This document shows, in pieces, positions 23,801 to 38,800 of a DNA stretch of 64,000 bases. Every line of letters starts with the position of its first letter. Positions within the stretch are counted from its first letter, which is position 1. The position numbers and the translations under genes are program-made. Source of the DNA: Stichopus chloronotus (Eukaryota; Echinodermata; Holothuroidea; Aspidochirotida; Stichopodidae); assembly GCA_021234535.1 (NCBI GenBank), contig CM037830.1, positions 2,950,170-3,014,169 of the forward strand. The letters run 5' to 3'. Under the pieces are notes generated by a model. It ran no database searches, had not been told where the DNA came from, and saw only the letters and a program-made list of their open reading frames with translations.

Positions 23801-26800
23801 ATCAAAAATACCAGATGTAAACATTGTTTAAAGGTGCAATTCTAGAAATTTCTTGCGTGAGTTTGGTAAGTTTACAACCTGAGCGAGAGAGCAATAAGTA
23901 GTTATCATGTAAAACAAGAGCCCAAGGGCAATGTGGTTGCATGTGCAGATGTAATGTAAATTAAGAAGGGAGCATTCTGCATGATTTTGCACAACAGCCC
24001 ATTTGGCCCATATCCTGAACACCCCACAGTTACCCTTGTGATGATTTGACAGACCTTCCACTTTATAACCTAAAATATGTAGAAGAAACATATTTCATGA
24101 TTTTATAAAATTGCTCTCAAGGCCCATTTCCGACAATGGATCCCAAACATAACAATCATCAAGATGGAAAAACTTCCATAGTGCTAACATGACAATTCAT
24201 CAACAATGTACATACATTCTGCTAAAGAAGAAGTATTTTGCATGATTTCATAAAATTGCCACAGGGACCTTCCACCAATACATTTCTGGTATCCCAAAGG
24301 AACCACTACCATATTAGTAATGCAACACAATGTCAGTTTAGTACCATGGTACCTTGGACTCAAACATACCGAACACCCAGAAAGAACCACTACCATAGTA
24401 GTGATCAATGTGACAAAACCTGAATTTGTGCCATACAATCTGCAGGAGAAGCATTTTGCACAATGTCATAAAATGGCCCATTCCAGACCTTGAAGTCAAT
24501 AATCCTGAACAACCTGAATATACCACTACCAGAGTAGTTATATGACACGACTTCAACTTAGTACCATGCAATCTGTAGAAGTTTGCATTTTGCACGATTT
24601 CATTAAACGGTCCATGTGGTCCATTTAGACCTCCAACCCAAAATATTAAATACCCCTGACATGCTGCAACCATAGTAGCAATGTGAGACAACCTCAACTT
24701 AATTGTAAAATCTGAGAAGAAGAAGCAATTGGTGTACTTTCAAACACTGGGCCCTTTGGCCACCCCATGGCCCACACGTGATCTCTCACACCCAAATTTT
24801 GTACAACCACTGAGGGCTCATAACCCCAGGATTATTGTCCACACGTTTCACCATTGTTTAAGAGAGAGCAATTTATAGCAATTGTGAACAGATGAGGTTG
24901 CTACAAAGAGAGCTGCGGGCCTCATCACAATTACAGCTCACACAAGGTAGTTACTAGTGTAAGTTGCAAATGTTTAGTTACCTGTTATTTTGTACTACTA
25001 TATAGAACCAACATTGTTCTTACACTGAAGCAAATTCAAAGATTACATTAATGGACCATATAAGCATCCATAGCATGAGAGACGAAACCTTGCCTGTCTG
25101 ACAATTACTGCCGTATATACAGAGTACTGAAGATCAAAATTTCACGATGTAGCAATTAGACTTTTAAAGCAAAATGGTATGGTAGTTCAAGAGTGTCATA
25201 ATATCACTGTTTAGGACTAGAATAGCAGGCTCCCTATCCTTTGTCTCTTACTTGATCTCTACCAAAACAAAATGAATCACATTTATCTACTCACAGTAAT
25301 GCATCCACATACAAAGTATAAAATTTCTCCTAGCTTTCTACCTTGAGACACAGAGTTAAAAAGGTATCCAGAGTTTTGCCCCAGTGTCCCTAAACGACCT
25401 TTGACCTCCACCAAACACAATGGGGCACACCTTAAAATGGCAAACCTACATACCAAGTTTTATTTTTATCCAAATTTTCCTTATTGAGTTACAACATACC
25501 CAAGCAAGTTTCACCAACAAACACACACCTGCCTACATGCATACATACACATACACATGCCAAACTGATTGCATAGGTTCCTTTGCTGATGCAAGGAACC
25601 AAGGACGGTGATAGAAAAGAGGATAAAAGAGGCACTGTACCCATGTAATGTGTGGATGAACTATGCATCTTAGATATTTCTGTGTTAAAATCTCAAAATT
25701 TGGTTAAACAAGAGTGGAAAATATGACCTTTTAAATTTCTTCAATGACTTTTGTTTAAAAAAATTTAATTTCTAAACATCAGACTTGCTCATCCTCACAC
25801 AATTTGCAGGTCAGTCTGGCAGGTCTTTTTGGTAGGTGCTGGGCATTGAATAGACAGCCCACATTCCACAAAACAATGGTCAGAGATGTAAAGCGTGGGT
25901 GTTGGTAAGTGTACAAGAATGTTCTCTGTATTTCTGGATAGTACAAGGTCTAGGGTGTGACCAGATCGATGAGTTGCAGTATTCACATGTTGTGCGAGAC
26001 CAATAGAGGAGAAAGTGTTCTGAAAAAACTTGGCATCTCCATTGTTGGGACAGTCGAGATGAAAGTTAAAGTCCCCACATATTAGTAGTATCTCATCACA
26101 CAGAACAACTGTTTCTAGATAACTTTCAGACTCATGAAAAAATCAGTTTGGAGAAATACGATGCTGTTGTAAAAACGGTGGTCGATATATTAAGCAAAGC
26201 CGTAGTGATCCTGTGGAATGAAGAACGAATTCAGTGAATCCAAAAGAATCTGTGACGCCAGCTTTATCAATCTTGACCTTGATGCAGCCCTAGAAACAAT
26301 CCCCAAACCCCCTCCATTGTGGGGTGGGGGACAGGGGTAATCTAGAAAGAAGTAGCCAGTAGGTTCCAAGGTTGCTCTGAGGGCATGATCATTTTCTTTG
26401 AGCCATGTCTTTGTTATAGCACAAACATTGAGTTCTGAGTCAACGATGTGATCGATGATGCATTCTGCCTTATTCCGTATTGAACAGGCATTTACAAGAC
26501 CAAGTTTAAGAAAAGGGAGAGTTGTCTGGCTTGGAAGCTTTAAGTGGAATTTTAATGTGGTTAAACTGCATACATTTTGATAAAAAGATGAAAATTTACC
26601 ACGTATAGACCTATTAGCCTATACGTGTCAATACGTATATATTATTTGTCCTTGCAAATGAATTATTTACCATTTAATGTTTGTTCCCACATGATTCAAA
26701 CATGATAACTCTAGCAATGTTTAATTCTCTACACTAAACTCAATCTACATGCTTCTGTGATGGCAATATCACTTAAATTCAATTTCCACACTTACCTCAA

Positions 26801-29800
26801 TTTATATGTATCAGTTGTTTTTTGAGATGGTATCCGACTTTACGAGTGGCCATCCTATCATATTATGCAATACGTACATCTCAATTTAGTGCTCTATTAC
26901 ATTTTGACACCTTCAGAAAAAAACTCAATTTTTCAGCCTTGTTAATTTCATAACTTGATTATTAGCATTCTCACAGGCTTCCTTTATCTCATTTGACTGC
27001 TGCTGTACTTTGTCTTGTTTGAGCTAAGACATGACACTGAGCAGTATCTGATGGAGTAAAGGACGTTATATACCTGACAAATATCCTCATTATGTATCAT
27101 CACTTTAAAAACAAAAGAGATTAAACTCACCTGTCCGTCACGACCACCACTTAGAGCAATGACCACCATTGCTTCAGGTTCTGTTGCCTGTCCTGCCTCA
27201 TCCAGGAAGACATGAGTAAAATGTCCAGCCTTTAGTCCCAGCTGGTAGAAGGTGCCAGCGGTACTGCAAGTAGTGACGATGATTTTGTGTCGAGCAACCA
27301 ACGCAAGGTCATCACCGGTTGAACAGTAAGGACTAATAACTTCAGGAATGGCCTGTAATTATGAAAAATAGATAGTAAGCAGTAAGCACTACCTTTAATC
27401 AAGACAGACAATGCAATGTAATAAAAAGAACTTGCAATGCAAAAACGCATTGAAATTTCCTTGACAACCCCCACCCAACCAACAAAAAAATTTACCTCAT
27501 AGAATGTGAAAAAAAGTTAAAAATTGTCATGCTCACCCCAAACCTGAACTGAAAATTGGTTTTTATATCAATGTTAGAAAATACAACCAATGTGTTTAGC
27601 TAATGGACTTAAACAAATTAATATGAAATTTATGGTTCACAAAATTTTCCCTGGTCATTGCAGCAATGAACCTGCATTCATAATTTGATTATTTCAACCT
27701 CAAATGATATCAGATGGAACTAAAAATATGCTGGTTGTTCTACTCAACACATTACATCCACAGTGTAAGGTGGGACATATACCCAAGCTTCTGTTGTTAC
27801 AACATCACAACAACATCACAGAAGTTGATCTCTTTTGACAACAATTAATGATATAACCAAAAACAAACGATCCAAATGCTTCACTTAACATGGAATATGC
27901 ATGCCAAAGTATGACAGTCACCCAAGCTTGATATTTTGTGATATTAAACTAGCCCTAAAATAACCTCAATTGACCTTCCACAACTGGAAAAGTGAGAGGG
28001 GTTTGCATCTGAAAATGTATCATTTGAAAGTTCATAGAATATTATGAATTCACAAATAGATATTGTTAATGTTGGCTAAACGTTGGTGTTGTATGTCTCA
28101 TATATGGCAGTTATATTAACTGTTTTAAGTCACTCTCAGAAACTGACTTATTTTGATCTGAATCATCCTTTGAACTCCACAAAAAACAAATCCATATCTA
28201 CTTAACGTGGTGTATCCAAGTGATGATGTGAATGATGTCCAAAATTCTCTTCATGAAATATAGTGTTTAGTATTTTACAACTAGCTTGAGTGGCATCACA
28301 ACACTTATGAACACACAAACATTGATAATAGACGGATATGTATCTCAGCCATCAGGATTGCAAAGTTACTCTCCTCATCAAAAAAAAAAGGTAGTTTCAA
28401 ATTAAAAAAAGGACAGCGGGATCTTGACAAATTTGAATGCATTCTTGTTTCTAACTACCTCTCTCTTTTATCCACCAACCCCCACCCTGTAGGATGTTGG
28501 ATGAATGTCCTATATTAGTGTTAATATTTCAATTATATTAGAATGTACGAGCTCACCTCTTCCTGTCTGCGGAAGGCATTCAATCGAACCATGTCAGAAA
28601 CAGTGACTTGACCACTTGCATGAAGTCGTTCAGCCTGTAAATAAACACAAGCACAAGACAACAAAACATTTATCAACAGATAACCCCCCATGTCAATTCA
28701 TCTCAAGGTTTGTAGTGCTAAAGACATAATTCAGAGACAAATATAGTGACCATGTGAGCCATTCACATTTTCAGGTATCTGCAGAATAAGTCACTAAGGA
28801 TCTATTTTCCATTTCATTTCATCCAAGGAGAATAGTCCTGTGTAACCATGAACCATGAATTGATAATTCAAAAGGGTAAACACAAACACCACAATGCAAT
28901 GATAGGAAGAGGTTAATGAAATTACTTTACCTTTTAAACAAAAAGGACAAAAAGTGATATTCATATTAATGATGGAATGAGATACTGAGCTACTAACAGG
29001 TTCTTGATAATTAAGATTACATTATACCTCCAACCAAACAATCAGTGAACCAGTACAAACAAAAACATATCTGTAAGTTGCAGTCTGTTGCCATAACTAC
29101 ATGGAAATGTAAGAAAACATCAATAGAAATAACACTGATTGGTTTTCAGGTTGGGTGACAAATAAACATAAAACACAAAGTATTAAATTTTGGCCATCGA
29201 ATGATACTAAAGAGGTGTTGTACTCATTGTGGCATTATTCCAAGAAGTGCCTGGTTCCAAACAGTTTCAACACCCATACTACCATGAAATTCAGCACAAG
29301 GTATGAAGCTCATGCTGAGAAGTACAAAGGAAAGACAGTGTCCTTTTTATGCTCACCAGTAAGTCGGCAGCACTGTTTGATGGTGTGCAGGCTAACACTC
29401 TACTGTGAGAGAGATGTTTGTGTATCTGCAAGATCGTCTCCACTACAGTAATGGTTTTACCAGTACCTAAAATGAATTAAAATGTAGAAATTTGTAAAAT
29501 GTTGATGTTTTCCTTACACTAGATGATCATTACTGACTTTTCAAACCTTTCATTCAAACTGTTAGTACATTGTTATTACAAATACCACAATGGTTCGCTT
29601 CTTGTCCACAAGTAGTTTAACACTAGCTGACAGTAATGGATACATGACTACTGTGGTAAATGCATTGTATTGCATGTGCAAGCATTAACCCCTGAGAGTG
29701 CCTTACTCTCAGTAAATGCACAGGTCCAGCGTTGATTACTGGTCCAGCGTTGATTAACCATGTTCATTTATACTCAGTGAGATTTTGATAAAAGAGAAAC

Positions 29801-32800
29801 TTTGGGTTTGCAGAATAACCACATTTTCATTTAAAATGAAACCTGAGGAAAGGTAAACAGGGCTAACGTCATTCAACATTGTTCGTGAGTGATTGACAAA
29901 GTACCATCATTGTTTCGTGTAAGACAGCAGAGAACGAAACGCTACTGATCTATGGTTTTAGGTTTTATTGTATTCATCCGGATGTGATTTTACTCTTAAA
30001 TTGACCTTGTATAATTTATTGAGGATAATGCACAGTCCCTGGCAGTAATGGGTCAATATGAGTTTAGGATTCTTACCGAGTATGAATGAAGGAGAAATTG
30101 TCTGACAGTGAAGAACACTGTCATACTGATACCATATTAACCTAAACATAAAACTAACTGGTACTGTAAAACTGGTACATTGTCCTTCTGATATAGAGTG
30201 AAGCTATAATATGATAATATGATACTCATGAGGTACCACTTGAATATGTTGTGAATATGTTGTGACAGTACAGCATTCTGACATTGATGATACTCCTACA
30301 ATACAATCCTAATGAAATCCTGAACGTAATTCCAATGATACAATGATAATGATATAGTAATAACTACTATTTGTTATACCTGGAGGTCCAAATAACACAT
30401 ACGGTATCGGTCTGCTCTCCCCTTGCAGAATACGGACCACAGCCGCTTTCTGACGTGGATTCAGCGTCTTGTTGAAATATTTTAGGAGTGTCTTGCCAGA
30501 CTTAGAGAGGTTCTTCTCTTGGAGAGTTGCCATGGAGACCTTGGGTACAAGAAACTTGTCCTCACCAGATTTGAAGGGGAGCTACAGCATTTTGGAAAAT
30601 GCAGAAAGGTATGAAATATTAGAAAAGTGATTACTGCAAAATACAGATGATATTTTAATAAAAGAATACTGCAGACGTACCCAAACTACAGTCACAAATA
30701 GATAATATTCAAGAAAGATCATACAAGGTATTTTCCCACAAAGTCAACACCCACTTCGTTTACTAAAATATTGAAATTGTAGTGCATTTTCAAACAAATA
30801 ACATTACAGGCAGCTCCAAGACTAATTCATAATTACAGCATGATGAAGTGAAAGTCACACGATGGTTTTGTTCGTTTTCTGTGCAAACTCTACACAAAGG
30901 CCTGGTTTGGCCTATTCAAAAATTTGACAGATTCAAATGATACATATTTATAGACAACGCCTCATAAAGGTTGAAAATTATTGACATGTTGCTTCATCAT
31001 TTACCATTTTACAAGAATATTTTGATTATTGTCTGGACTATTGTTCTTACAGTTTGATTATGTCTTCTTTTAATTACATATTCCTACATTATCAGACTGT
31101 ACGCAACTTAAGAGTATTGAGAAATACACAGGTCTTTATTTTGTTCTCCAATACCCTCATTCCCACTGATGTTTCATAACAAGAGCCCAAGGGCACTCTG
31201 GTTCCTTGCACAGATGGAGAGCAGATAATGTTAATTATGAAGTAAAAGGAGCATATTGCATTATTTTGTACAATAGCCTATATGGTCCATTTCTGACCAT
31301 GAACTCTCACTTTTGTAACATAAAATCTGTAGAGAGAGAAACATATTTCATGCTTCTGTAAAATGGGCCATTTCAGACATTGGACCCCAAACATGACAAA
31401 CATGCACCCACATGGAACCACTTCCATAGCACTAATGTGACCAACCATCAACAGTGTTACATACAATCTGTAAGAGAAGAAGTATTTTGCATGATTTCAC
31501 AACAGCCTAGGGGCACTATGGTTCCTTGTACTTGGAAAATACACACTGTAAAATGATATGCCTGAGTTCATAAATATCAAAGAAGCCATTTCAATTAATG
31601 CAATGAATTGAAGATGTTGATTTCTGCAATATACAGCAATATCCCATTCATTTTACAAAACACAAACAGCTGTGCATTTCTCATTTCAAGAAGGGGCTCT
31701 GCAAATTGCAATATGGCTTATCCCATCTATGCCCCTTTAAAGTCCAATGAACTGATAGTATGCCCTGGGGGGAACTACTGGGGTCTAGTTTAAACTGGTA
31801 AGGACACCAACTGACTTATTTTCTTTCATTGTTACCTGCCCACCTCACTAATTGAAAAGACACTTACATGAATGCACACATTAGCACTCAGGCACGAGGA
31901 GGTAAACTGATCCACCTACAGTAGTGCAAACAACACTGCTTCTTTTTCATTTGATCAAGAAATTGCCTAACTCAAGCAGTACTTTCATGATGCACTGGAG
32001 GGGAACTGATGGTACATATGAGCATCCATAGCATAAGGTTTTCAGACTTTTGCCCCCAGTTCCCACTGATGACCTTTCACCTCCACCAAAAACAATAGGG
32101 CTCACCTTCTCAATATGGCAAACCTACATACCAAGTTTGACTTTCATCTGACTTTCCCCTATTGAGTTACAGCGTACCCAAGCAAAACAGACTTTTGCCC
32201 CCAGTTCCCCCAGATGACCTTTGACCTCCACCAAAAACGATAGGGTGCATCTTCCCAATATGGCAAACCTACATACCAAGTTTGACTTTCATCTGACTTT
32301 CCTTTATTGAGTCAGAGCGATCCTAAGCAAGTGTCACAGATGCACACACACACATGCCAACCTGACTGCATAGGTTCCTTTGCTGACGCAAGGAACCAAA
32401 AATGGCTATCAGTTTCATTGATTTCTCCAAATAAACATCAACACTAAACAAGAGACCTGTTTAAACTAATTATCACTTATGAAAAATTTACTCACAATGT
32501 AGCTTTTTATCTTGCTAGACATGCATTCTGGGGATGGTGATACTTTAACAATGTTTTTCACGATTTGTTTCTGGCTGTTGCGACAAATGTTTTGGGTGTT
32601 GAGGAGAACGTCGACTTGAGGCGGTCTTGATTTAGAGGAGGCAGGAAACAAAACTGGAACAAACAAAATAGAAAAAAGCAAGGTAGCCATCACAGAAGTA
32701 AAAAAAAAACGGATACTCCAAACGTTTCTGAACATCTTTATTACAGAAAGATAAACTCTGTTGCAATAAGAGGAAATTATAACATATCACACATTGGCAT

Positions 32801-35800
32801 TTCAGAAAAGAGGTTCTTATTGGTGACAGAGCTGTATGACAACACATGAGGGGATGAATGGCTACAGTGCAACAGCTACCTGTGCAGAGAGGGAAAGTGT
32901 GGTAGGAATAAAGTCGGGATTTGAGGCACAGTCTAATGTCTAACAACATCACACAAACTTAGCCACAACGACATTGATTCATTTGTTGGGCATTACCAAA
33001 GTATATTTACATTTCAACATTATTATCAGTTTCATTAAAAATGAAAAGAATAAACGAATGAATGAACCAAGAAACAAATGAATAGTTAACAAAATGTGAA
33101 ATGGAAGGCACAACTTCTAATACTGATGAAACAGACAGGCACATTGTAGGCTACAGTAGTTAGATTTACTTAACTAATCTGTGACAACACACGATTCACA
33201 TGGTGTTAACATGTGCAGGGGTTACAAAAGTCAGTATTTGCTATGTCTGCATTTACTTCATAATTTATGAGAAGAATGGCGATATCTTTTACACCACAAC
33301 GATTGTACAACAAGGGGCAGTCATGATTTATGTTTTACTCTTTATTCCTCCCAATCTTTGAGAACATTGGCGATATCATTTTACACCATCATGATTAAAA
33401 AACATGATGCAGTCATGATTTATGTTTTAGTTTTTATTCATCCCAACCTTAAGTACCATTCACATAGGCTGTCATCTGCCAAACACGTAGTACATCATTA
33501 ACAGGAGAGAAATGCTAGATAATACTTTCTCCTCCATTAAGACTACAAAAGTTGTTAATATGTATCTACATGTTTACAAGTGTTTCAAGATATTACAAAA
33601 AAAAAACAGGTATACCTTGAACTCCAAGATTAACAGCAAACTCACAAGCTTGGTGACATCTTCTCAAAGGTGTTCTGACAACAACAATAAAATAAATAAA
33701 ATTAAATTACTAAATTTAAAATACTAAAAATTTAATTAATAAATTAATTTACCAAACATTCAGAGTCAAACAAGCCATAATCTCTTTGATTGAATGACGT
33801 TTACCTTATCAAATATAATGAATATTCACAAGCATGCAAGTATATGAACCATGTCATAAATGCTGCCCTGATGTCCATTTGAATGCTGCATATTCATGAC
33901 AAGTATGCAGCTGCTCTTTTACATATGAGGTTTGGCAGTCACGCTGCACATTTTTTATTTTCATGACTGTTTATATACCCAAGTCTTAACGATCGTTGTA
34001 TATGGTGAAGGCTATGTGCTACCGTACATCAGGGGTCATGCAGAGTTCGGTTTCCAGTGTTTACCCAAGTTTATTACCTTCTTCTTTATTTCCTTCAGTC
34101 AGTCAGTACAGACAATAAAATACAATAAAAAGGGTGGTAACGATTTGCATATATTGTTTAAGATTCCAATTGGATCAACGTCATCATCGACCTCATGACT
34201 CTGAGCCTTAAAATTATAGTTGTAGTTCATGTTCGCAAATTGCAAAATGTGAAGAAAGTTGCACAAATAAGTGCATATAAACCTTTGGTATGAATGTTCA
34301 ATGTTGGATTATCATAAACACTATGCAACTATATGACTCTTCCTGTGACTATCAATCCTGATATATTTTCCACAGAAGGAGTGATTAAAGTGGTTATAAT
34401 GCAATATCCAACCCTGACAAACAAAAAAAGCCCTGCTCTAGTAATTCTGACAAAGGTTTAGTATGTCTTACATTCATATATGTAACACAAGTTTTCAGTA
34501 GACAAACCAGGGAGATGCCTCTCTTGAGTGGCATCTCCCTGGACAAACTTTACCTGAAGTAAGCAAAGTTCCCCTGGAGTAAATAAAGTGAACAATAACT
34601 GAAGTAAAAACAACAAATTTTACCTGGAATAAGTGAAGCGAACGTTGTAACGCTCCGCTCTGTAGCTCTCATGAAAGGCAGTATTGAATTTCAGTAACAC
34701 ATGTTCTCCATGAACCTGAAAGGACAGATACAAGTTGTAAGCTCACTGGATTATTGAGTTTTTACAATAATGTTCACTGAAATAACAGACACTGAGTCTT
34801 ACAAAATAATCCCAACTGCCTCTAACTGACAAGAACCATCGTACCATCCATACAACTAGCAAAAACATTCAGAAGACTGTAACTTTATCTTATTTTTAAG
34901 GGTTGTTTCTGAATCCCAAGTCCCACACAAAAATCCTTCCTCTCCCTCAAATCCACCATCACTCACCATCCAACTCAAAATTCCTATCAAATAAACACTG
35001 TAAAGCTGGCTAGGTCCTGTGTACAGCTATTGGGAAAAAGAGACATTGCAATATTTAAATCAGAAAGAAAATACACCCACTTGGTAGCTGCAGAGATAAA
35101 TTACAACCACAGCAGCAAGCTCAAAGAACACTTCTAGGTTCTACTGCTTTGATCAATGTGCAATATGAAGACACGCACATCCATTCTGTGACATTAGCAC
35201 ACAGACAATAAGGCTAGAACATTCATTGTGCATAGCGAATTATCATTCAAGGACGTGCGGTATTGTCGATTGCAAGCAAGGTGTTATGTGACTTAGATTT
35301 GCCAATATGTTGCAAGATATATTTACAATATTTCTGTCATACCCGCCAGTGTATAGTTAGGACATAAGTATGTATTTGTCGTAAGCAGTAAATGGATTAA
35401 GTCCTGCAGACAGGAAAAAACACTTCCCACCCGTGTTGCAGCTAAGGTGGGTGGTTTGTACTGTCCACTACTAAAAAACCGCCCCACCTCTCAGAGTTGG
35501 ACGATACAGTACTGCCCACCACAAAATTTTCTCAAATATACATAAAAATGACAAATTTCCTAAACATATGACAATAACCCTTTGAGGGTATCTTAAATTC
35601 TTTCAAAACTCAAGTTAGAGACAATAAAAACCCTTCAAAAGACATAAAAGAGAGAACTAGGGCACTATGGTCCCTTGTGTGCAGATGCTTATAACTGCAA
35701 AACCAACAGCATCAAATGAAAGTGGTATAAATCATAAAGGTCATTAGTGTCAGAAAGATCATTAACAGCCAACCATATTGTATATCAAAGTTTACTTCAT

Positions 35801-38800
35801 ACCAAGTTAGACTTTATCTTTTCTTTTTGGCAAAGTTCAATAGACAGAGGGCAACCAGGTAATTTCTAAATATTAAACAGGGATTAAATGCATTTTTCTG
35901 ATGATTTATCAGAATTCCTGCATTTCCAGTACAGTACACAATAAACATACAGTACAGTAGGCACAGTACAGTAACTGTGTATGTGTGAAACTTCTGTGCA
36001 TAAGCATTGACACAACATATACATACAATATACAACATGCATACAATATACAACATGCACGTCTGCATCACTTAAAGGTCGGGTGACATGCTTCCAGAAA
36101 AGAGCTCCCTTCATGCAATCGTTGCAAAGTAAAACCCTGAGTGAAAATCTGTTGGAATTTTGTTTGTATCTATTACCGTTTTTGAGATATGACTTTTCAA
36201 AGTTTGAAGAAAATGCAAAACAGATGACGTGGAGTGTTGCACAGTGTCAGTTTTTCTTTTGTTAACCCTACATATTTTGCCTCTTAATTACTTAATTACT
36301 GAGTTTCACATTGGTAAGTGATATCGATATTTTTGAAGGAGAAAATACATGTTTCCAAAATAAAACCCTCTGGGCATATAAAATTATCAAATGACCTTGA
36401 AATAAAGGTTACATAAACAAAGGATTAACATAAGACAAATCCTAGGAGTCCCTCCCGTGACATCACAAATTTGCATATTTAGCCAATGTTTGTTCATGAC
36501 ACAGCTGTGAGACACTAATTTGCCTGTAAATTTGTCAATTTTTGATGCAATTTGAGGCTATTTTCAACATTTTGAATGCCTAATGCACCCAGTGCCTCAA
36601 AATGTCATTTTCATGTCACCAGACCTTTAAAGAGTCTGTATTCAGCACAACCTATGCTGCTGCACTTACTCATGTACAGTAACATCTGTCAAAAGTCCCA
36701 TAACACACCCATTAACTCATCTAATGGGATGTGCAAAACTCTGCCTGTGTAGCTGTGATAGAAGTTTCACCTCTCATGAGCATTCAGTAAAATGTCAATA
36801 ACTTGAGTAAGATGTATCATAGGAGGGTAGTATAATCACCATTGTGGTTTGTCTAACCAGACAATATGTCAAAGTCATGAAGGTCAAACTTGGTCAAATG
36901 AGGTCATCATATGAACTCCACATAGACGAACAAAATTTTCTATTATGACATTCTCTAAAAATGGTTCACTGGAGAGATATGGATAAAACATCACTTTATG
37001 GCCTTTTGACCCTTTCATATTAATGAGAAGAATTACACAATATTCACCAACCTGCAAATCTGTCTAATCCTAAAATTATGTCACAGTATGAACAATGGAC
37101 GCCAAGTTACAGCAACTCAAAAGAAATTCACTTTTTGCCTCTGGTGATCCCAGTGACCTCTGACCCCCACCAAAAATGATACAGCACATCCAATCAATGT
37201 CATGAACATACACACTAAGTTTGAGAAAAATCCAACACTTGGTTATTGAGTTATCGTGTAACATACATTGCATTCCAATGTGTCACATACACATACACTC
37301 ATACATGTAAGTGCCAAGCTAACAGCATAGGTTCCTTTGTTAACAAAAGGAACCAAAAGCTACAAAAGTCTTGGGTTTCGCCCCTCCACCCCCACTCTGA
37401 GGCCTTGAGCAGACCTCTGGGCCTCCTGCTGAAAGGTGTGAAAGTCAGGTAGCTCCATTCCCACCATTGTGATGGACAATTTACAACTACAAAAATTGTG
37501 TATGCTACAACTCTGCTTCCTACCACAGCCACATTATATTACTGGTTACACCAATGTATTGTTTACACCAATGTATTGTTTACACCAATGTATTGTTTAC
37601 AACAATGTATTGGTAACATTGTCAAAAAGACCCACCCTTCTGACCATTTCCTACATGCTATCCCTCCCATCTCTTATTACTGTACTTCTGTCTATGCACT
37701 TATAGTATTAGTAACACTAACACAACTTACTGACAATCTCCACACTAGTACAATGCACCATTGTGAACGTATGAATAAAAGAGTAAACAAAAGTCAAATG
37801 ATATCTAATGACAGTGATGGTACTGAGTAAAAGTAAAAATATCAAAATCAGGTATAAAATAAAATGTGAGAATATCAAGTTGTCTTGAAGTTTCAGCATT
37901 TTCATGTGGTAGTCCTAAGGATAACTAATGTGAAATATGAGGTTGTCCTTTTCAAACTTTAGTTGTCCTGCTAAAAATCATGACATGACTTACTGCACAG
38001 TATATATTGCCAGGTTGGTGAAACTGTAACACACTTGCGGTAACACATTTCATCGCATAATTTTTGCAAGTAACCTCTAAATTTGTTTGTGAGTACTATA
38101 AACTGAATTTGGTTGAACTTTGTAAACATTTCTGATACAACTTTTGACAACTCACTTCATGGACAAAGCCATCAAACTCCAAGCTATGGCTTTTAACTTC
38201 AGGTGAAGAGACGATGATCTTGTCACCAACTAAGACAGATGGCCTCCCCTCAGCCAACCCAGGCACCTCCAGAGCTAAGAATTCTCTCCAAGGCTTCATG
38301 CTTACCTGTTGAATGACAATAAATAGCTCAATAACAGCAAAAGACAGAAAGCAGACACTCCCCAACGATCCTTACAAACCAGTTTACAGCTAATGAGTAA
38401 TATTGTTAGTTATTGTAAGGATCTTTCTTTGTCCACACAGAATGACCTAGATGCATTCTAGCTGCAGAAGCTAAGAATATTAAAACTCATTGGAGACAAA
38501 ATCTGAGCACTGAAGTTTCAAGTTGTAGCCTATGGTGAACAGTTTCCACTTGCCTCTTTTCTTTCAGATATTTTACAACAGTAGTGAAACTTATCAATTT
38601 TCAGATTCAATACAGTTTTGAGAGTAATCCCTTACTACATAAACTACCACCTTAAAATTTAAAGCTCACCATTTCCATATCAAACATCCTGATGTCTATA
38701 TCCATTTGAATTTCTTCCAGGTGAAGAAGAGCTGAAAACCTTTGAGAGTAGTTTTCCATCAGCAAAGGCTATGAGTGGATGTAAAAGACACACATTAGTA

